NCBI RefSeq assembly: GCF_030553055.1
Contig: NZ_CP130713.1
Span: forward strand, 4,526,001 to 4,590,000
Length of the DNA stretch: 64,000 bases
Reading direction: 5' to 3'
DNA from: Streptomyces sp. XD-27
Lineage (GTDB): Bacteria; Actinomycetota; Actinomycetes; Streptomycetales; Streptomycetaceae
The notes under the pieces: generated by a model
The model's input: the letters and a program-made list of their open reading frames with translations, nothing else
Databases searched by the model: none
What the model was told of the DNA's origin: nothing
Shown: positions 17,916 to 27,403 of the stretch, in pieces
How positions within the stretch are numbered: the stretch's first letter is position 1
How the letters are laid out: the number at the start of each line of letters is the position of its first letter
Translations under genes and position numbers: made by a program

Positions 17916-18271
17916 CCCCGCCCGGCGGCCTCCCCCGACGGCCCTTGCCCGCCTCTCGCCGCTACGCGGGCTTGCCTCTCGCCGCTACGCGGGATACGCG
18001 GCCGCCGCCGGGCCCCGCGGCCCAAGCGGCCCCAACAGTCCCAACGACCCCGGCGGCCACGGGGGTGGCACCGCGGCCTGCCGCCGGGCCGCGGCCGGTG
18101 CCCGTCGCCCCGGCGGCCAGGGCCCGACACCGGGCCAGGCGCCCGCTTCCTGCCGCGGCCCCGCGGCCCCGCGGCCCCGCTCCCGGCGTCCCGCTTCGGG
18201 AGGCGATCCGCGTAGCATGGCGAGGAATCGTCCGGTACCCCTCGCGGACTGGAACGGAAGGCCCACGCCGC
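17916..18271 (+). other. Repeat-bearing non-coding interval
   Basis: This 356-bp gap holds two perfect 19-bp direct repeats, CCTCTCGCCGCTACGCGGG at 17952-17970 and 17975-17993. It also has a short 8-bp tandem array, CCGCGGCC three and a half times at 18153-18180. No gene is supported. A purine-rich ribosome-binding site (GGAACGGAAGG, 18251-18261) precedes the next gene. Confidence 0.7.
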
Positions 18272-19237
18272 GTGAACGCACACCACCACCCCGAGCCGCA
18301 GGACCGTCCCGCCCGGCTCACCGTCGGCGTCGTCGGAGCGGGACGGGTCGGCCCCGCGCTGGCCGCGTCGCTCCGGCTCGCCGGGCACCGCCCCGTCGCC
18401 GTCTCCGGCGTCTCCGACGCCTCCGTGCGCCGGGCCGCCGCGCTGCTCCCCGACGTGCCGCTGGTCCCGCCCGCCGAGGTCCTCGCCCGCGCCGAGCTTG
18501 TGCTGCTCACCGTTCCCGACGACGTGCTGCCGGGGCTGGTCGCCGGGCTCGCCGAGACCGGCGCCGTACGGCCGGGCCAGCTGATCGTGCACACCTCCGG
18601 GCGGTACGGCACCGCCGTGCTCGACCCCGCCCTCCGGGCCGGCGCGCTGCCGCTCGCGCTGCACCCCGCGATGACCTTCACCGGCACCGCCGTCGACGTA
18701 CAGCGGCTCGCGGGCTGCTCCTTCGGCGTCACCGCGCCCGACGAGCTGCGGCTGGCCGCCGAGGCGCTCGTGATCGAGATGGGCGGGGAGCCGGAGTGGA
18801 TCGCGGAGGCGGCCCGCCCGCTCTACCACGCGGCCCTCGCCATCGGCGCCAACCACCTGGTCACCCTGGTCGCCCAGTCGATGGAGTTGCTGGCCGCCGC
18901 CGGCGTCGCCGCCCCCCACCGGATGCTCGGCCCGCTGCTGGGCGCCGCCCTGGACAACGCCCTGCGCAGCGGAGACGCCGCGCTGACCGGGCCGGTCGCC
19001 CGCGGTGACGCGGGCACCGTCGCCGCGCACGTCGCCGAGCTGCGCGCCCACGCGCCGCATGCCGTCGCCGGCTACCTCGCCATGGCCCGTACGACCGCGG
19101 ACCGGGCCCTTGCGCACGGGCTGCTCAAACCGGAACTGGCCGAGGAACTGCTGGGTGTCCTCTCCGACGCGGCAGGCGCGGGAGGCCCGGGAAACGCAGG
19201 AGACGCAGGAGACTCAGGAGTGGGAGGGGCCGCATGA
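18272..19237 (+). CDS. Rossmann-like / DUF2520 dehydrogenase-type protein
   Basis: A 321-aa protein starting at GTG 18272, 10 nt after GGAACGGAAGG. The N-terminus has a dinucleotide-binding fingerprint [24 protein letters not shown] and HPAMTFTG follow, and the C-terminal half is helical (DUF2520). Such proteins resemble 6-phosphogluconate or ketopantoate reductase-like enzymes, but the reaction is not established. Its stop overlaps the panC ATG (ATGA), so it is coupled to pantothenate synthesis. A ketopantoate-reducing role is an attractive but unproven guess. Confidence 0.88.
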   Translation: MNAHHHPEPQDRPARLTVGVVGAGRVGPALAASLRLAGHRPVAVSGVSDASVRRAAALLPDVPLVPPAEVLARAELVLLTVPDDVLPGLVAGLAETGAVRPGQLIVHTSGRYGTAVLDPALRAGALPLALHPAMTFTGTAVDVQRLAGCSFGVTAPDELRLAAEALVIEMGGEPEWIAEAARPLYHAALAIGANHLVTLVAQSMELLAAAGVAAPHRMLGPLLGAALDNALRSGDAALTGPVARGDAGTVAAHVAELRAHAPHAVAGYLAMARTTADRALAHGLLKPELAEELLGVLSDAAGAGGPGNAGDAGDSGVGGAA

Positions 19238-20388
19238 GCCCGAAGCTGTGGAATGCGGCCCGGCCGGGCGAGCCGGACGTCGAGCTGTACACGCGTCGCG
19301 CGGACCTGGACCGGGCGCTCACGCGGTTCGCCGCGCCGCCCGGGCGGACCGCCGTCGTCATGACCATGGGCGCGCTGCACGAGGGGCACGCCTCGCTGAT
19401 CCGGGCGGCCCGGGAACGCGTCGGCGCCAAGGGGCTCGTCACCGCCACGGTCTTCGTCAACCCGCTCCAGTTCGGCGCGGGCGAGGACCTCGACCGCTAT
19501 CCGCGCACGCTGGACGCCGACCTGGCCGTCGCCGCCGAGGCGGGCGCGGACATCGTCTTCGCGCCGTCGGTCGACGAGGTGTACCCCGGCGGGGGAGAGC
19601 CGCGCGTGCGGATGTCCGCCGGGCCGATGGGCGAGCGGTACGAGGGCGCCTTCCGCCCCGGCCACTTCGACGGCATGCTGACCGTCGTCGCCAAGCTGCT
19701 CCACCTCACCCGCCCCGACCTGGCGTTCTTCGGCGAGAAGGACGCGCAGCAGCTCGCGCTGATCCGCCGTATGGCGCGGGACCTCGACTTCCCGGTCGAG
19801 ATCGTGGGCGTTCCCACGGTCCGGGAGAGCGACGGCCTGGCCCTGTCCAGCCGCAACCGCTACCTGTCGGGCCCGGAGCGGGCCACCGCGCTCAGCCTGT
19901 CCCGGGCGCTGTTCGCCGGCCGGGAAGCGGGCCGACTGGCCGCCCGGGGCGCGGGCGCGGGTCCGTACACGGACCCGGACCTGGACCCGAACGCGGACGC
20001 GTTCGTCGCGCCGGCCGACGCGGTGCCCGTGGCATCGCCCGACGCGGTACGGGCCGCGGCCCACGCCGTCCTCGCGGAAGCGGCCCATGCCGAACCCCCG
20101 CTGGTCCTGGACTACCTGGGGCTGGTCGACCCCGCGGACTTCACCGAGGTGCCCGGAACGTACGCGGGCGAAGCGGTGCTGGCGGTCGCGGCGAAGGTGG
20201 GCGCCACGCGTCTGATCGACAACATCCGCCTGGACTTCCGCGGCACCGGTACGGAGACGGGCCGGCGGGCAGGTACGGAGACGGGCCGTGGGACAGCCCT
20301 GCGCGAGGCGGATGCCATGCGGGCGGCAGGTCCGGACGGCGCGGACGCCCTGCCGGAGACGACGACCGAGGCCCGGAGCGCACGATGA
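19234..20388 (+). CDS. panC: Pantothenate synthetase
   Basis: A 384-aa enzyme condensing pantoate and beta-alanine with ATP. Motifs: [16 protein letters not shown] (HIGH-like), [35 protein letters not shown], and the KMSKS-like SSRNRYLS. It is longer than the usual 280-310 residues because of an insert around residues 240-275 ([15 protein letters not shown]) and a low-complexity tail after [12 protein letters not shown]. It is coupled at both ends by ATGA overlaps, to the Rossmann protein upstream and nadB downstream. Confidence 0.95.
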   Translation: MSPKLWNAARPGEPDVELYTRRADLDRALTRFAAPPGRTAVVMTMGALHEGHASLIRAARERVGAKGLVTATVFVNPLQFGAGEDLDRYPRTLDADLAVAAEAGADIVFAPSVDEVYPGGGEPRVRMSAGPMGERYEGAFRPGHFDGMLTVVAKLLHLTRPDLAFFGEKDAQQLALIRRMARDLDFPVEIVGVPTVRESDGLALSSRNRYLSGPERATALSLSRALFAGREAGRLAARGAGAGPYTDPDLDPNADAFVAPADAVPVASPDAVRAAAHAVLAEAAHAEPPLVLDYLGLVDPADFTEVPGTYAGEAVLAVAAKVGATRLIDNIRLDFRGTGTETGRRAGTETGRGTALREADAMRAAGPDGADALPETTTEARSAR

Positions 20389-22127
20389 CGACGACCCCGC
20401 GGCCGGGCACCGAACCCGGCACGACCACCGGCACCGGCACTACTCCCGGCACCGGTGCCACTCCCGGCACCGACGGGGCGATACGCAACGACGCCCGGAC
20501 GTCCACGAGGTCGTCCGGACCCCGGGAGGCCACGGCGGCGGCCGTCCAGGCCCAGGACGGTCCGGTGGCCAAGGCGGCGCATGACGGTCCGACCGCTTCC
20601 GTTCCCGCCCAGGCCCGCACGGCCGCGGCGCCCGTCCCGGGCGGACCGGCCGCACACGCGCCCATCCCGCCCGGCCCCGTCCCGTACCTCCCCGCCTCGT
20701 ACATCCCCGTCCCGGACGGGCCCGCGCTGCACGCACCCGCCCCCGGCTGGAGCGTGCCCGCCGATGTCGTGGTCGTCGGTTCCGGCGTCGCGGGTCTGAC
20801 CGTCGCGTTGCGTTGCGCCGCCGCCGGGGCGAAGGTCACCGTCGTCACCAAGGCCCGGTTGGACGACGGTTCCACCCGCTGGGCGCAGGGCGGCATAGCG
20901 GCCGCCCTCGGTGACGGCGACACCCCCGGCCAGCACCTGGAGGACACCCTCGTCGCGGGTGCCGGGCTCTGCGCCGAGGACGCCGTACGCCTGCTGGTCA
21001 CCGAGGGGCCCGACGCGGTGCGGCGGCTGATCGCCACCGGCGCCCGGTTCGACACGGACGCGGACAGCGGCGAGATCCTGCTGACCCGCGAAGGCGGCCA
21101 CCACCGCAGCCGGATCGCGCACGCCGGCGGCGACGCGACCGGCGCGGAGATCTCCCGCGCACTGGTCGAGGCGGTCCGCGCGGCCGGTATCGAGACCATC
21201 GAGCACGCCCTCGTCCTCGACCTGCTCAAGGACGCCGACGGGCACGCCGCCGGAGTCACCCTGCACGTCATGGGCGAGGGCGCCCACGACGGGGTGGGCG
21301 CGGTCCGCGCCCCGGCGGTCGTCCTGGCCACCGGCGGCATGGGCCAGGTCTTCTCCGCCACCACCAACCCCGCCGTCTCCACCGGCGACGGCGTCGCGCT
21401 CGCGCTGCGGGCCGGGGCCGAGGTCAGCGACCTGGAGTTCGTGCAGTTCCACCCGACCGTGCTGTGGCTGGGCCCGGAGGCCGAGGGCCAGCAGCCGCTG
21501 GTCTCCGAGGCGGTGCGGGGCGAGGGCGCGTACCTCGTCGACGCCGACGGCGTGCGCTTCATGCAGGGACAGCACGAACTGGCCGAGCTGGCGCCGCGCG
21601 ACATCGTGGCCAAGGGAATCTTGCGGCGCATGCTGGAGCAGGGCGCCGAGCACATGTACCTGGACGCCCGACACTTCGGCGCGCAGATGTGGGAGCACCG
21701 CTTCCCGACCATCCTCGCCGCCTGCCGGGCGAACGGCATCGACCCGGTGACCGAGCCCATCCCCGTGGCGCCCGCCGCGCACTACGCCAGCGGCGGCGTA
21801 CGGACCGACCTGGACGGGCGTACGACGGTGCCGGGGCTGTACGCGTGCGGGGAGGTCGCCTGCACCGGCGTCCACGGCGCGAACCGGCTGGCCTCCAACT
21901 CCCTGCTGGAGGGCCTGGTCTTCGCCGAGCGCATCGCTGACGACATCACGGCGGCCGCACAGCCGCCCACCGGTTCGCGGGGTGCCGCCGCCGCGCCGCG
22001 CGCCCTCTCCGGCTCCGGGCTACCCGCCCCTGATCAGGGCGGGCAGGCGGGGCACGCCGCCCCGGCGGCGGGGAGTCGGCCCCCCTCCTCGCCCCCGAGG
22101 CCCGCTACACCATCCAGCGCATCATGA
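20385..22127 (+). CDS. nadB: L-aspartate oxidase, split by a frameshift before its C-terminal domain
   Basis: A 580-aa ORF for the FAD enzyme oxidising aspartate to iminoaspartate, first step of NAD synthesis. After an unusual 120-residue Thr/Pro/Ala-rich N-terminus comes the FAD fold [15 protein letters not shown], then [39 protein letters not shown] and [19 protein letters not shown]. After ITAAAQPP the frame degenerates and stops at 22125-22127. The expected C-terminal helical domain ([20 protein letters not shown]) continues in another frame. Adding one base between 22034 and 22085, for example in the C run 22080-22085, restores a 706-codon gene. Confidence 0.88.
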   Translation: MTTTPRPGTEPGTTTGTGTTPGTGATPGTDGAIRNDARTSTRSSGPREATAAAVQAQDGPVAKAAHDGPTASVPAQARTAAAPVPGGPAAHAPIPPGPVPYLPASYIPVPDGPALHAPAPGWSVPADVVVVGSGVAGLTVALRCAAAGAKVTVVTKARLDDGSTRWAQGGIAAALGDGDTPGQHLEDTLVAGAGLCAEDAVRLLVTEGPDAVRRLIATGARFDTDADSGEILLTREGGHHRSRIAHAGGDATGAEISRALVEAVRAAGIETIEHALVLDLLKDADGHAAGVTLHVMGEGAHDGVGAVRAPAVVLATGGMGQVFSATTNPAVSTGDGVALALRAGAEVSDLEFVQFHPTVLWLGPEAEGQQPLVSEAVRGEGAYLVDADGVRFMQGQHELAELAPRDIVAKGILRRMLEQGAEHMYLDARHFGAQMWEHRFPTILAACRANGIDPVTEPIPVAPAAHYASGGVRTDLDGRTTVPGLYACGEVACTGVHGANRLASNSLLEGLVFAERIADDITAAAQPPTGSRGAAAAPRALSGSGLPAPDQGGQAGHAAPAAGSRPPSSPPRPATPSSAS

Positions 22128-22501
22128 CCGCCGGCGCCGGCGTGCTCCGTTCCGCCGAGTCGCTCGCCCACGCCGCGGCCGCGCTGGAATCCGTCCACCA
22201 CGAAGCCGCGGAGCAACTGCGGCGAGACGGCAAGACGGCCGAGCCCGGCGTCGACACCTGGGAGGCCACCAACCTCCTCCTCGTCGCCCGCGTGCTCGTC
22301 GCCGCCGCGCTCCGCCGCGAGGAGACCCGCGGCTGCCACTGGCGCGAGGACCGCCCCGACCGGGACGATGCGGCGTGGGCCCGCCACCTCCTGGTCACCC
22401 TGCGCCGGGACTGCACGCTCGACGTCCGTACGACCGAATCGCCGGGCTTCCCCCGAACGACCGCCGCCGCCCTTCGACCCGAGACGGAGCCGCACTCGTG
22501 A
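22124..22501 (+). CDS. nadB: NadB C-terminal helical domain, displaced into another frame
   Basis: A 125-aa reading frame, [21 protein letters not shown]... with EATNLLLVARVLVAAALRREETRGCHWREDRPDRD, the standard C-terminal domain of L-aspartate oxidases. Homology in this frame begins earlier, at about 22085 (LLAPEAR). Its ATG overlaps the stop of the first nadB ORF (ATGA), so a separate polypeptide could be made, but a single-base sequencing or assembly deletion is more likely. It ends in a GTGA overlap with nadC. Confidence 0.75.
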   Translation: MTAGAGVLRSAESLAHAAAALESVHHEAAEQLRRDGKTAEPGVDTWEATNLLLVARVLVAAALRREETRGCHWREDRPDRDDAAWARHLLVTLRRDCTLDVRTTESPGFPRTTAAALRPETEPHS

Positions 22502-23640
22502 GCACGACCCCCGACCGCGCGCAGCCCCACCGCGAACAGCCAGTCGACCTGCCGCTGCCGCAGATCGGCGTCCCGGGCGATGTCCCTGGCGGTGCCACCG
22601 GCTGCGGTGACGCCTGCGGTTGCGCCGGTGCCGACGGCGACGACAACGGCGCGTTCGGTCTCGACCCGATGGAGTGCGGTCTCGACCCCGATCTCGCACA
22701 GCTGCTCGCCGACGCCGGTCTGGACCCCGTACAGGTCGAGGACATCGCGCACATGGCCATCGAGGAGGACCTCGACCAGGGCGTGGACGTGACGACCGTC
22801 GCGACCGTCCCCGAAGACGCCCGCGCCACCGGCGACTTCACCGCCCGCGAGGCGGGCACGGTCGCCGGGCTGCGGATCGCCGAGGCGATCCTCTCCGTCG
22901 TCTGCACCGACGAGTTCGAGGTCGAGCGGCACGTGGCGGACGGCGACCGCGTCGAGCCCGGCCAGAAGCTGCTGTCCGTACGCGCCCGTACCCGCGATCT
23001 GCTCACCGGCGAGCGCAGCGCGCTGAACCTGATGTGCCGGCTGTCCGGCATCGCGACCGCCACCCGCGCCTGGGCGGACGCCCTGGAGGGCACCAAGGCC
23101 AAGGTCCGCGACACCCGGAAGACCACGCCGGGGCTGCGGGCGCTGGAGAAGTACGCGGTGCGCTGCGGCGGCGGCGTCAACCACCGGATGTCGCTGTCGG
23201 ACGCCGCGCTCGTCAAGGACAACCACGTGGTCGCGGCGGGCGGCGTGGCGGCGGCGTTCAAGGCGGTGCGCGGCCAGTTCCCCGATCTGCCGATCGAGGT
23301 CGAGGTGGACACCCTCGACCAGATCCCGCCGGTGCTCGCCGAGGGCGCGGACCTGATCCTGCTGGACAACTTCACCCCCGAGCAGACCCGGGCGGCCGTC
23401 GAACTCGTCGCGGGCCGCGCCATTCTGGAGTCCTCCGGCCGCCTGACGCTCGACAACGCCCGTACGTACGCGGACACCGGCGTGGACTTCCTCGCGGTCG
23501 GCGCGCTCACCCACTCCTCGCCGATCCTGGACATCGGGCTGGACCTGCGCGACGACGCGAGCACCGGCGCACGCCGCCCTGGCGACGGCGCGGACACCGT
23601 ACGCCCCGGCGACGGCGCGGACACCGAGGAGCAGGGCTGA
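22498..23640 (+). CDS. nadC: Nicotinate-nucleotide pyrophosphorylase (carboxylating)
   Basis: A 380-aa quinolinate phosphoribosyltransferase forming nicotinate mononucleotide. Recognised by EDLDQGVDVTT, ERSALNLMCRLSGIAT, the catalytic DTRKTTPGLRALEKYAVRCGG, HRMSLSDAALVKDNH, VEVDTLDQ and ILLDNFTPEQ. The first 70 residues are extra and include a Cys cluster (CGDACGC plus MECG). The last 20 residues hold a duplicated RPGDGADT. Start GTG 22498 overlaps the preceding stop; coaX follows with a 1-nt overlap. Confidence 0.95.
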   Translation: MSTTPDRAQPHREQPVDLPLPQIGVPGDVPGGATGCGDACGCAGADGDDNGAFGLDPMECGLDPDLAQLLADAGLDPVQVEDIAHMAIEEDLDQGVDVTTVATVPEDARATGDFTAREAGTVAGLRIAEAILSVVCTDEFEVERHVADGDRVEPGQKLLSVRARTRDLLTGERSALNLMCRLSGIATATRAWADALEGTKAKVRDTRKTTPGLRALEKYAVRCGGGVNHRMSLSDAALVKDNHVVAAGGVAAAFKAVRGQFPDLPIEVEVDTLDQIPPVLAEGADLILLDNFTPEQTRAAVELVAGRAILESSGRLTLDNARTYADTGVDFLAVGALTHSSPILDIGLDLRDDASTGARRPGDGADTVRPGDGADTEEQG

Positions 23641-24437
23641 TGCTGCTCACCATCGACGTCGGCAACACCCACACCACCCTCGGCCTGTTCGACGGTGACG
23701 AGATCGTCGAGCACTGGCGGATCTCCACCGACGCCCGCCGCACCGCCGACGAACTGGCCGTGCTGCTCCAGGGCCTGATGGGCACGCACCCGCTGCTCGG
23801 CGACGAACTGGGCGACGGCATCGAGGGCATCGCCATCTGCTCCACGGTCCCGTCCGTGCTCCACGAACTGCGCGAGGTGACCCGCCGCTACTACGGCGAC
23901 GTGCCGTCCGTGCTGGTCGAGCCGGGCGTGAAGACCGGCGTGCCGATCCTGATGGACAACCCCAAGGAGGTCGGCGCCGACCGCATCATCAACGCGCTCG
24001 CCGCCATAGAGCTGTACGACGGCCCATGCGTGGTGGTCGACTTCGGTACGGCGACGACCTTCGACGCGGTGAGCGCGCGCGGCGAGTACGTCGGCGGGGT
24101 CATCGCGCCCGGCATCGAGACCTCCGTGGAGGCGCTGGGGGTACGGGCCGCGCAGCTGCGCAAGATCGAGATCGCCCGGCCGCGCAGCGTCATCGGCAAG
24201 AACACCGTGGAGGCCATGCAGTCCGGCATCCTGTACGGCTTCGCGGGCCAGGTCGACGGCGTCGTCCGGCGGATGGCGCGCGAGCTGGCGGACGACCCGG
24301 ACGACGTGACGGTGATCGCGACCGGCGGTCTGGCGCCGATGGTGCTCGGCGAGTCGTCGGTGATCGACGAGCACGAGCCATGGCTGACGCTGATCGGGCT
24401 GCGGCTGGTCTACGAGCGGAACGTGTCCCGTAGTTAA
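23640..24437 (+). CDS. coaX: Type III pantothenate kinase
   Basis: A 265-aa CoaX-type kinase phosphorylating pantothenate, the first committed step to CoA. Motifs: MLLTIDVGNTHTTLGLF (phosphate 1), DNPKEVGADRIINALAA, VVVDFGTATTFDAV (phosphate 2), GGVIAPGIETSVEAL and VIATGGLAP. It is the last gene of the coupled panC-nadB-nadC-coaX unit, putting NAD and CoA precursor synthesis under one promoter. The stop lies within a 16-bp tandem duplication. Confidence 0.96.
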   Translation: MLLTIDVGNTHTTLGLFDGDEIVEHWRISTDARRTADELAVLLQGLMGTHPLLGDELGDGIEGIAICSTVPSVLHELREVTRRYYGDVPSVLVEPGVKTGVPILMDNPKEVGADRIINALAAIELYDGPCVVVDFGTATTFDAVSARGEYVGGVIAPGIETSVEALGVRAAQLRKIEIARPRSVIGKNTVEAMQSGILYGFAGQVDGVVRRMARELADDPDDVTVIATGGLAPMVLGESSVIDEHEPWLTLIGLRLVYERNVSRS

Positions 24438-24452
24438 CGTGTCCCGTAGTTA
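24421..24452 (+). repeat. 16-bp tandem duplication at the coaX stop codon
   Basis: ACGTGTCCCGTAGTTA is repeated head to tail at 24421-24436 and 24437-24452. The stop TAA uses the first base of copy two; with a single copy the codon would be TAG, so the duplication is neutral for the protein. Confidence 0.9.
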
Positions 24453-24611
24453 GGGCGCGCCGCTGCCTCCTCAGGGCGTGGCCGCTGCCTCGGGGCGCCG
24501 CTGACTCAGGGCGCGGCCCCCGCCGCCACCGCGCGTTCATCACAGGGCAACCATCCGGCGTGTTCGGCTGTCTTGGGGGTGATGCATTGCGGTTCCGGTA
24601 CGGGGAGAAGC

Positions 24612-26348
24612 GTGAAGTCCATGGGGCGCAGGAGAACGGCGACACAGGCGGCGGCCGCGGGGGCGGTGATCGCACTCGGCGCGGCCGCCGGTGCTCCGGC
24701 GGCGTTCGCCGACGGCGGAGTCACCGAGGCGTGGGCCGTCATCACCGCCCCGGGCCAGATCAACCTGGCCGGAAGCGGCCCGGTCGCCCCGTACGTGACG
24801 TACTCCTTCGCGGACGGCGGCGCCGAGGTGCCGCTGCCGACGAACGCCAAGTTCGTCATCGACGCCGGCGGCCTCAAGGGCGTCGCCACCATCAAGGCCA
24901 ACCACAAGGACTGCACGGCGTCCGGCGCGGTCGTCACCTGCCTCGACGACGGCGGTCTGCGCGGCCCGTGGGAGGCGTTCACGCTGACGCCCGAGCCCGG
25001 TGCGAAGCCGGGGGCGCGCGGCACGATCACGTACGAGGTGACGGCGGACAAGGGGACCGGTGACACGGACTCGTCCACCGTGGTGGTGGGCTCCCCGAAG
25101 CTGGTCGCCGGCAAGCTGCCGGACAGCAAGGGCCTGAAGACCGGCGACACGGTCGACCTCCCCATCGCCGTACGGAACGACGGCGACCTGCCCGTCGAGC
25201 GCATCGAGCTGCGGCTGACCGGAGTTCCCGGCCTCACCTTCGCGAACAGGCCCAAGAACTGCTGGTTCGACGAGGAATACGACGGCCGCCCGGAGGCCCA
25301 CTGCATGGTGGACGCCACCGTGGAGCCGGGCGCGTCCGCGAAGCTCGGCAACCCGCTGACCGTCAAGGTCACGGAGAAGGCGCTCGCCACCTGGGTCGAC
25401 TTCTCGGCCGAGGCCGTGCCCGCGGGCACCAAGGATCCGCTGGGCGGCAAGCGGGGCACCGACGCCCCCCTCGCCTTCGGCCCGTCCGCCGGCGGGGAGT
25501 TCGAGACGAAGGCGGAGAGCACGGTCCGCCTCGACGCCGACCACCACGCGGACTTCGCCGCGCGGGGCGGTGTCATCGAGCCGGTGAAGCGGGAGCCCGC
25601 GACCGGCGTGCTCCGCTTCGGCCTGGACAACCACGGCCCGGCCGCCGCGTACCGCCGGGACGGCAAGCCGCTGCTGTACGCGGACGTCACGCTGCCCAAG
25701 GGCGTTACGGGCGCGTGGAACGAGCTGGACGAGGAGCCGGACGACGACACCAACGGCGCTTGCCTGACATACGTCGCCGAGGGGCGGACCAAGCCGTTCG
25801 AGCCGGGCCACAGCCGCTACCTGTGCCCCGAGGCGTCGAACGAGCTGCCGGGCGGGGGCCAGTCGTACGTCCTCGGCGTGAAGATCGCCAAGGGCGCGGA
25901 CCGGAAGGCCGAGGGCGCCGTCAAGCTGGTGCCGGGCCCGGCGGGCTTCGACCCGCGCGACCCGGACGCGGACAACGACACCGCCGCGATCACCTTCAAG
26001 GACGCCCCGGACGACGACTCGGACGGCGCGTCGACGGGCGGCGGGAACGGCAACGGGGACGGGGACGGATCCACGGCCGGCTCGGACGACAACGGCAACG
26101 GCGACGGCGACGAAACGGACGCGGACGGCGACTCCGGCGACTCCTCCGACGGGTCGGGCTCCTCGGGGTCCTCCTCGGGCTCGGGAGGCTCCTCGGACTC
26201 CACCAGCGGCGGCTCTGACGGCGGCTCGCTGGCGCTCACCGGCGCGGGCGGCATCGGCCTGCTCGCGGGCGGCGCGGCGGCCGCACTGATCGCGGGCGCG
26301 GCAGCGGTAGCCACCACCCGCCGTCGCCGCCGCACCTCCACAACCTGA
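24612..26348 (+). CDS. Secreted LAXTG-type cell-wall surface protein
   Basis: A 578-aa exported protein. GTG 24612 (VKSMGRRRTATQ) gives a normal signal peptide cleaved near AFA/DGG; an in-frame ATG at 24573 is an alternative. The mature part is a beta-rich, repeat-like ectodomain (about residues 35-430) with scattered Cys pairs. A long Ser/Gly/Asp/Asn-rich stalk follows, then the sorting signal LALTG, a hydrophobic helix and a basic TRRRRR tail. LAXTG is the motif used by class E sortases in Streptomyces. The ligand or surface role is unknown. Confidence 0.88.
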   Translation: MKSMGRRRTATQAAAAGAVIALGAAAGAPAAFADGGVTEAWAVITAPGQINLAGSGPVAPYVTYSFADGGAEVPLPTNAKFVIDAGGLKGVATIKANHKDCTASGAVVTCLDDGGLRGPWEAFTLTPEPGAKPGARGTITYEVTADKGTGDTDSSTVVVGSPKLVAGKLPDSKGLKTGDTVDLPIAVRNDGDLPVERIELRLTGVPGLTFANRPKNCWFDEEYDGRPEAHCMVDATVEPGASAKLGNPLTVKVTEKALATWVDFSAEAVPAGTKDPLGGKRGTDAPLAFGPSAGGEFETKAESTVRLDADHHADFAARGGVIEPVKREPATGVLRFGLDNHGPAAAYRRDGKPLLYADVTLPKGVTGAWNELDEEPDDDTNGACLTYVAEGRTKPFEPGHSRYLCPEASNELPGGGQSYVLGVKIAKGADRKAEGAVKLVPGPAGFDPRDPDADNDTAAITFKDAPDDDSDGASTGGGNGNGDGDGSTAGSDDNGNGDGDETDADGDSGDSSDGSGSSGSSSGSGGSSDSTSGGSDGGSLALTGAGGIGLLAGGAAAALIAGAAAVATTRRRRRTSTT

Positions 26349-27353
26349 CCGCAGCCTCGGGCGCCCCGGACCGCCCACCTCCCGCGCCCCGGGCCACGCC
26401 CACATGCCGCGGCCTGGGCCACGCCCACATGCCGCGGGCCGGGGTGCCCGGGGCCCCTCCTGGCCGGGGCGCCCCGGGGTCCCTCTCCGTCCGGGGGGGC
26501 ACCGGGGACTGCCTTCCGGGAGGGCTCGCCCGGTGGTTCCCTCTCCGTCTGGGGGCGCCGGGGATTGCCTTCCGGGAGGGCTCGCCCGGTGGCTCCCTCT
26601 CCGTCCGAGGGGCGCCAGGGATTGCCTCCCGGCAGGGGCCGCCCGGTGGTTCCCTCCCCGCCCCGGGACGCCCGGGAGGGGCACCTCGGGGCGGTGTACG
26701 TACGCCGGCGGGGGCGCCCCGACGACCTGGCCGGGCGGGCACCCGCCCTCGCAGCCGCCCCCGGCTCGTGCCGCAGCCCCCGGCCGGATCGCAGGCCGTC
26801 CCGCGCCGCACCTGCGCCCGCCACCCGGCTCGCACTGCGCCCGCCACCCGGCTCGCACTGCAGCCGCCCCCGCCCGCGTAGCGTCCGCCCCGACGGCGGG
26901 GCGGGCTCCCGCCCCGCCGCAGCTGCCCCGCACCGGCCCCGCCCCGTAGCTCGCGCCGCAGCCGCCCTGCTCGGGTCACACCCGCCCGCTCCCGGGGCCC
27001 ACGCCGCAGCTGCCCGCCACCTGGCTCGCTTCGCGGACGCCCCTCCCGCCCACGCCGCAGCTGCCCAGGCGGCCGCGGCCGGGCGGGCGCCCCGCGCCGC
27101 AGCCGCCCCCCCACCTGGCTCACTTCGCAGCCCCCGTCCGCGCCGCCCCCGCCCGCCGGAGCCCGCCCGCAGCTGCCCGCCACCCCCGCCTTGCGGGGCG
27201 TGTCGTCCGGCCCCGTTCACCCGCCTCGGGGGCCGCGTCACCCCCGCCCCGTTCACCCGCCTCGGGGGCCGTGTCGCCCCGCCCCTCCACCCGCATCCGG
27301 GGCCGCGTCAGCCCGCCCCGTCACCCACCCGCCGCGCGCGACATGCCACGCCC
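26349..27353. repeat. C-rich, repeat-rich intergenic desert
   Basis: About 1 kb without a supportable gene. All ORFs here are low-complexity Pro/Arg/Ala strings in both directions. It contains the 57-bp repeats listed separately, a 24-bp direct repeat (CGCCCGCCACCCGGCTCGCA plus CTGC) twice near 26815-26862, and two near-identical copies of CCCCGTTCACCCGCCTCGGG at about 27210-27270. Such expanded C-rich spacers recur elsewhere in this window and look like local slippage or duplication. Confidence 0.7.
26480..26660 (+). repeat. Imperfect tandem repeats of about 57 bp
   Basis: Units begin with TCCCTCTCCGTC at 26480, 26538 and 26594, with a partial fourth at 26651; lengths are 58, 56 and 57. Each contains CTTCCGGGAGGGCTCGCCCG or a variant, itself partly self-complementary. 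The units touch with no spacers. Confidence 0.85.
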
Positions 27354-27398
27354 GACTTTAAGTGCTAAGCGGATTTTGTCCGGTTAGCACTTAAAGTC
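27354..27398. promoter_or_regulatory. AT-rich perfect inverted repeat just before a start codon
   Basis: GACTTTAAGTGCTAA (27354-27368) is exactly mirrored by TTAGCACTTAAAGTC (27384-27398). Inside, CGGA and TCCG add four more pairs around a TTTTG loop. It ends 5 bp before ATG 27404 and is the only AT-rich segment within more than a kilobase of C-rich DNA. It could be an operator or, in RNA, a hairpin masking translation initiation. Confidence 0.75.
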
Positions 27399-27403
27399 AC
27401 CCC

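Noticed and set aside
19005..20384. Upstream 460-codon extension in frame with nadB
   Set aside because: It runs through the Rossmann-protein gene end and all of panC in another frame and is Arg/Pro-rich; the nadB ATG at 20385 with ATGA overlap is the natural start.
26480..26660. Regular repeats that might be a CRISPR array
   Set aside because: The units of about 57 bp are contiguous and imperfect, with no unique spacers and no cas genes in the window.
27354..27398. CIRCE/HrcA element
   Set aside because: The half-sites resemble TTAGCACT and AGTGCTAA but are in inside-out order with a 15-bp gap, and the downstream gene is not a chaperone.
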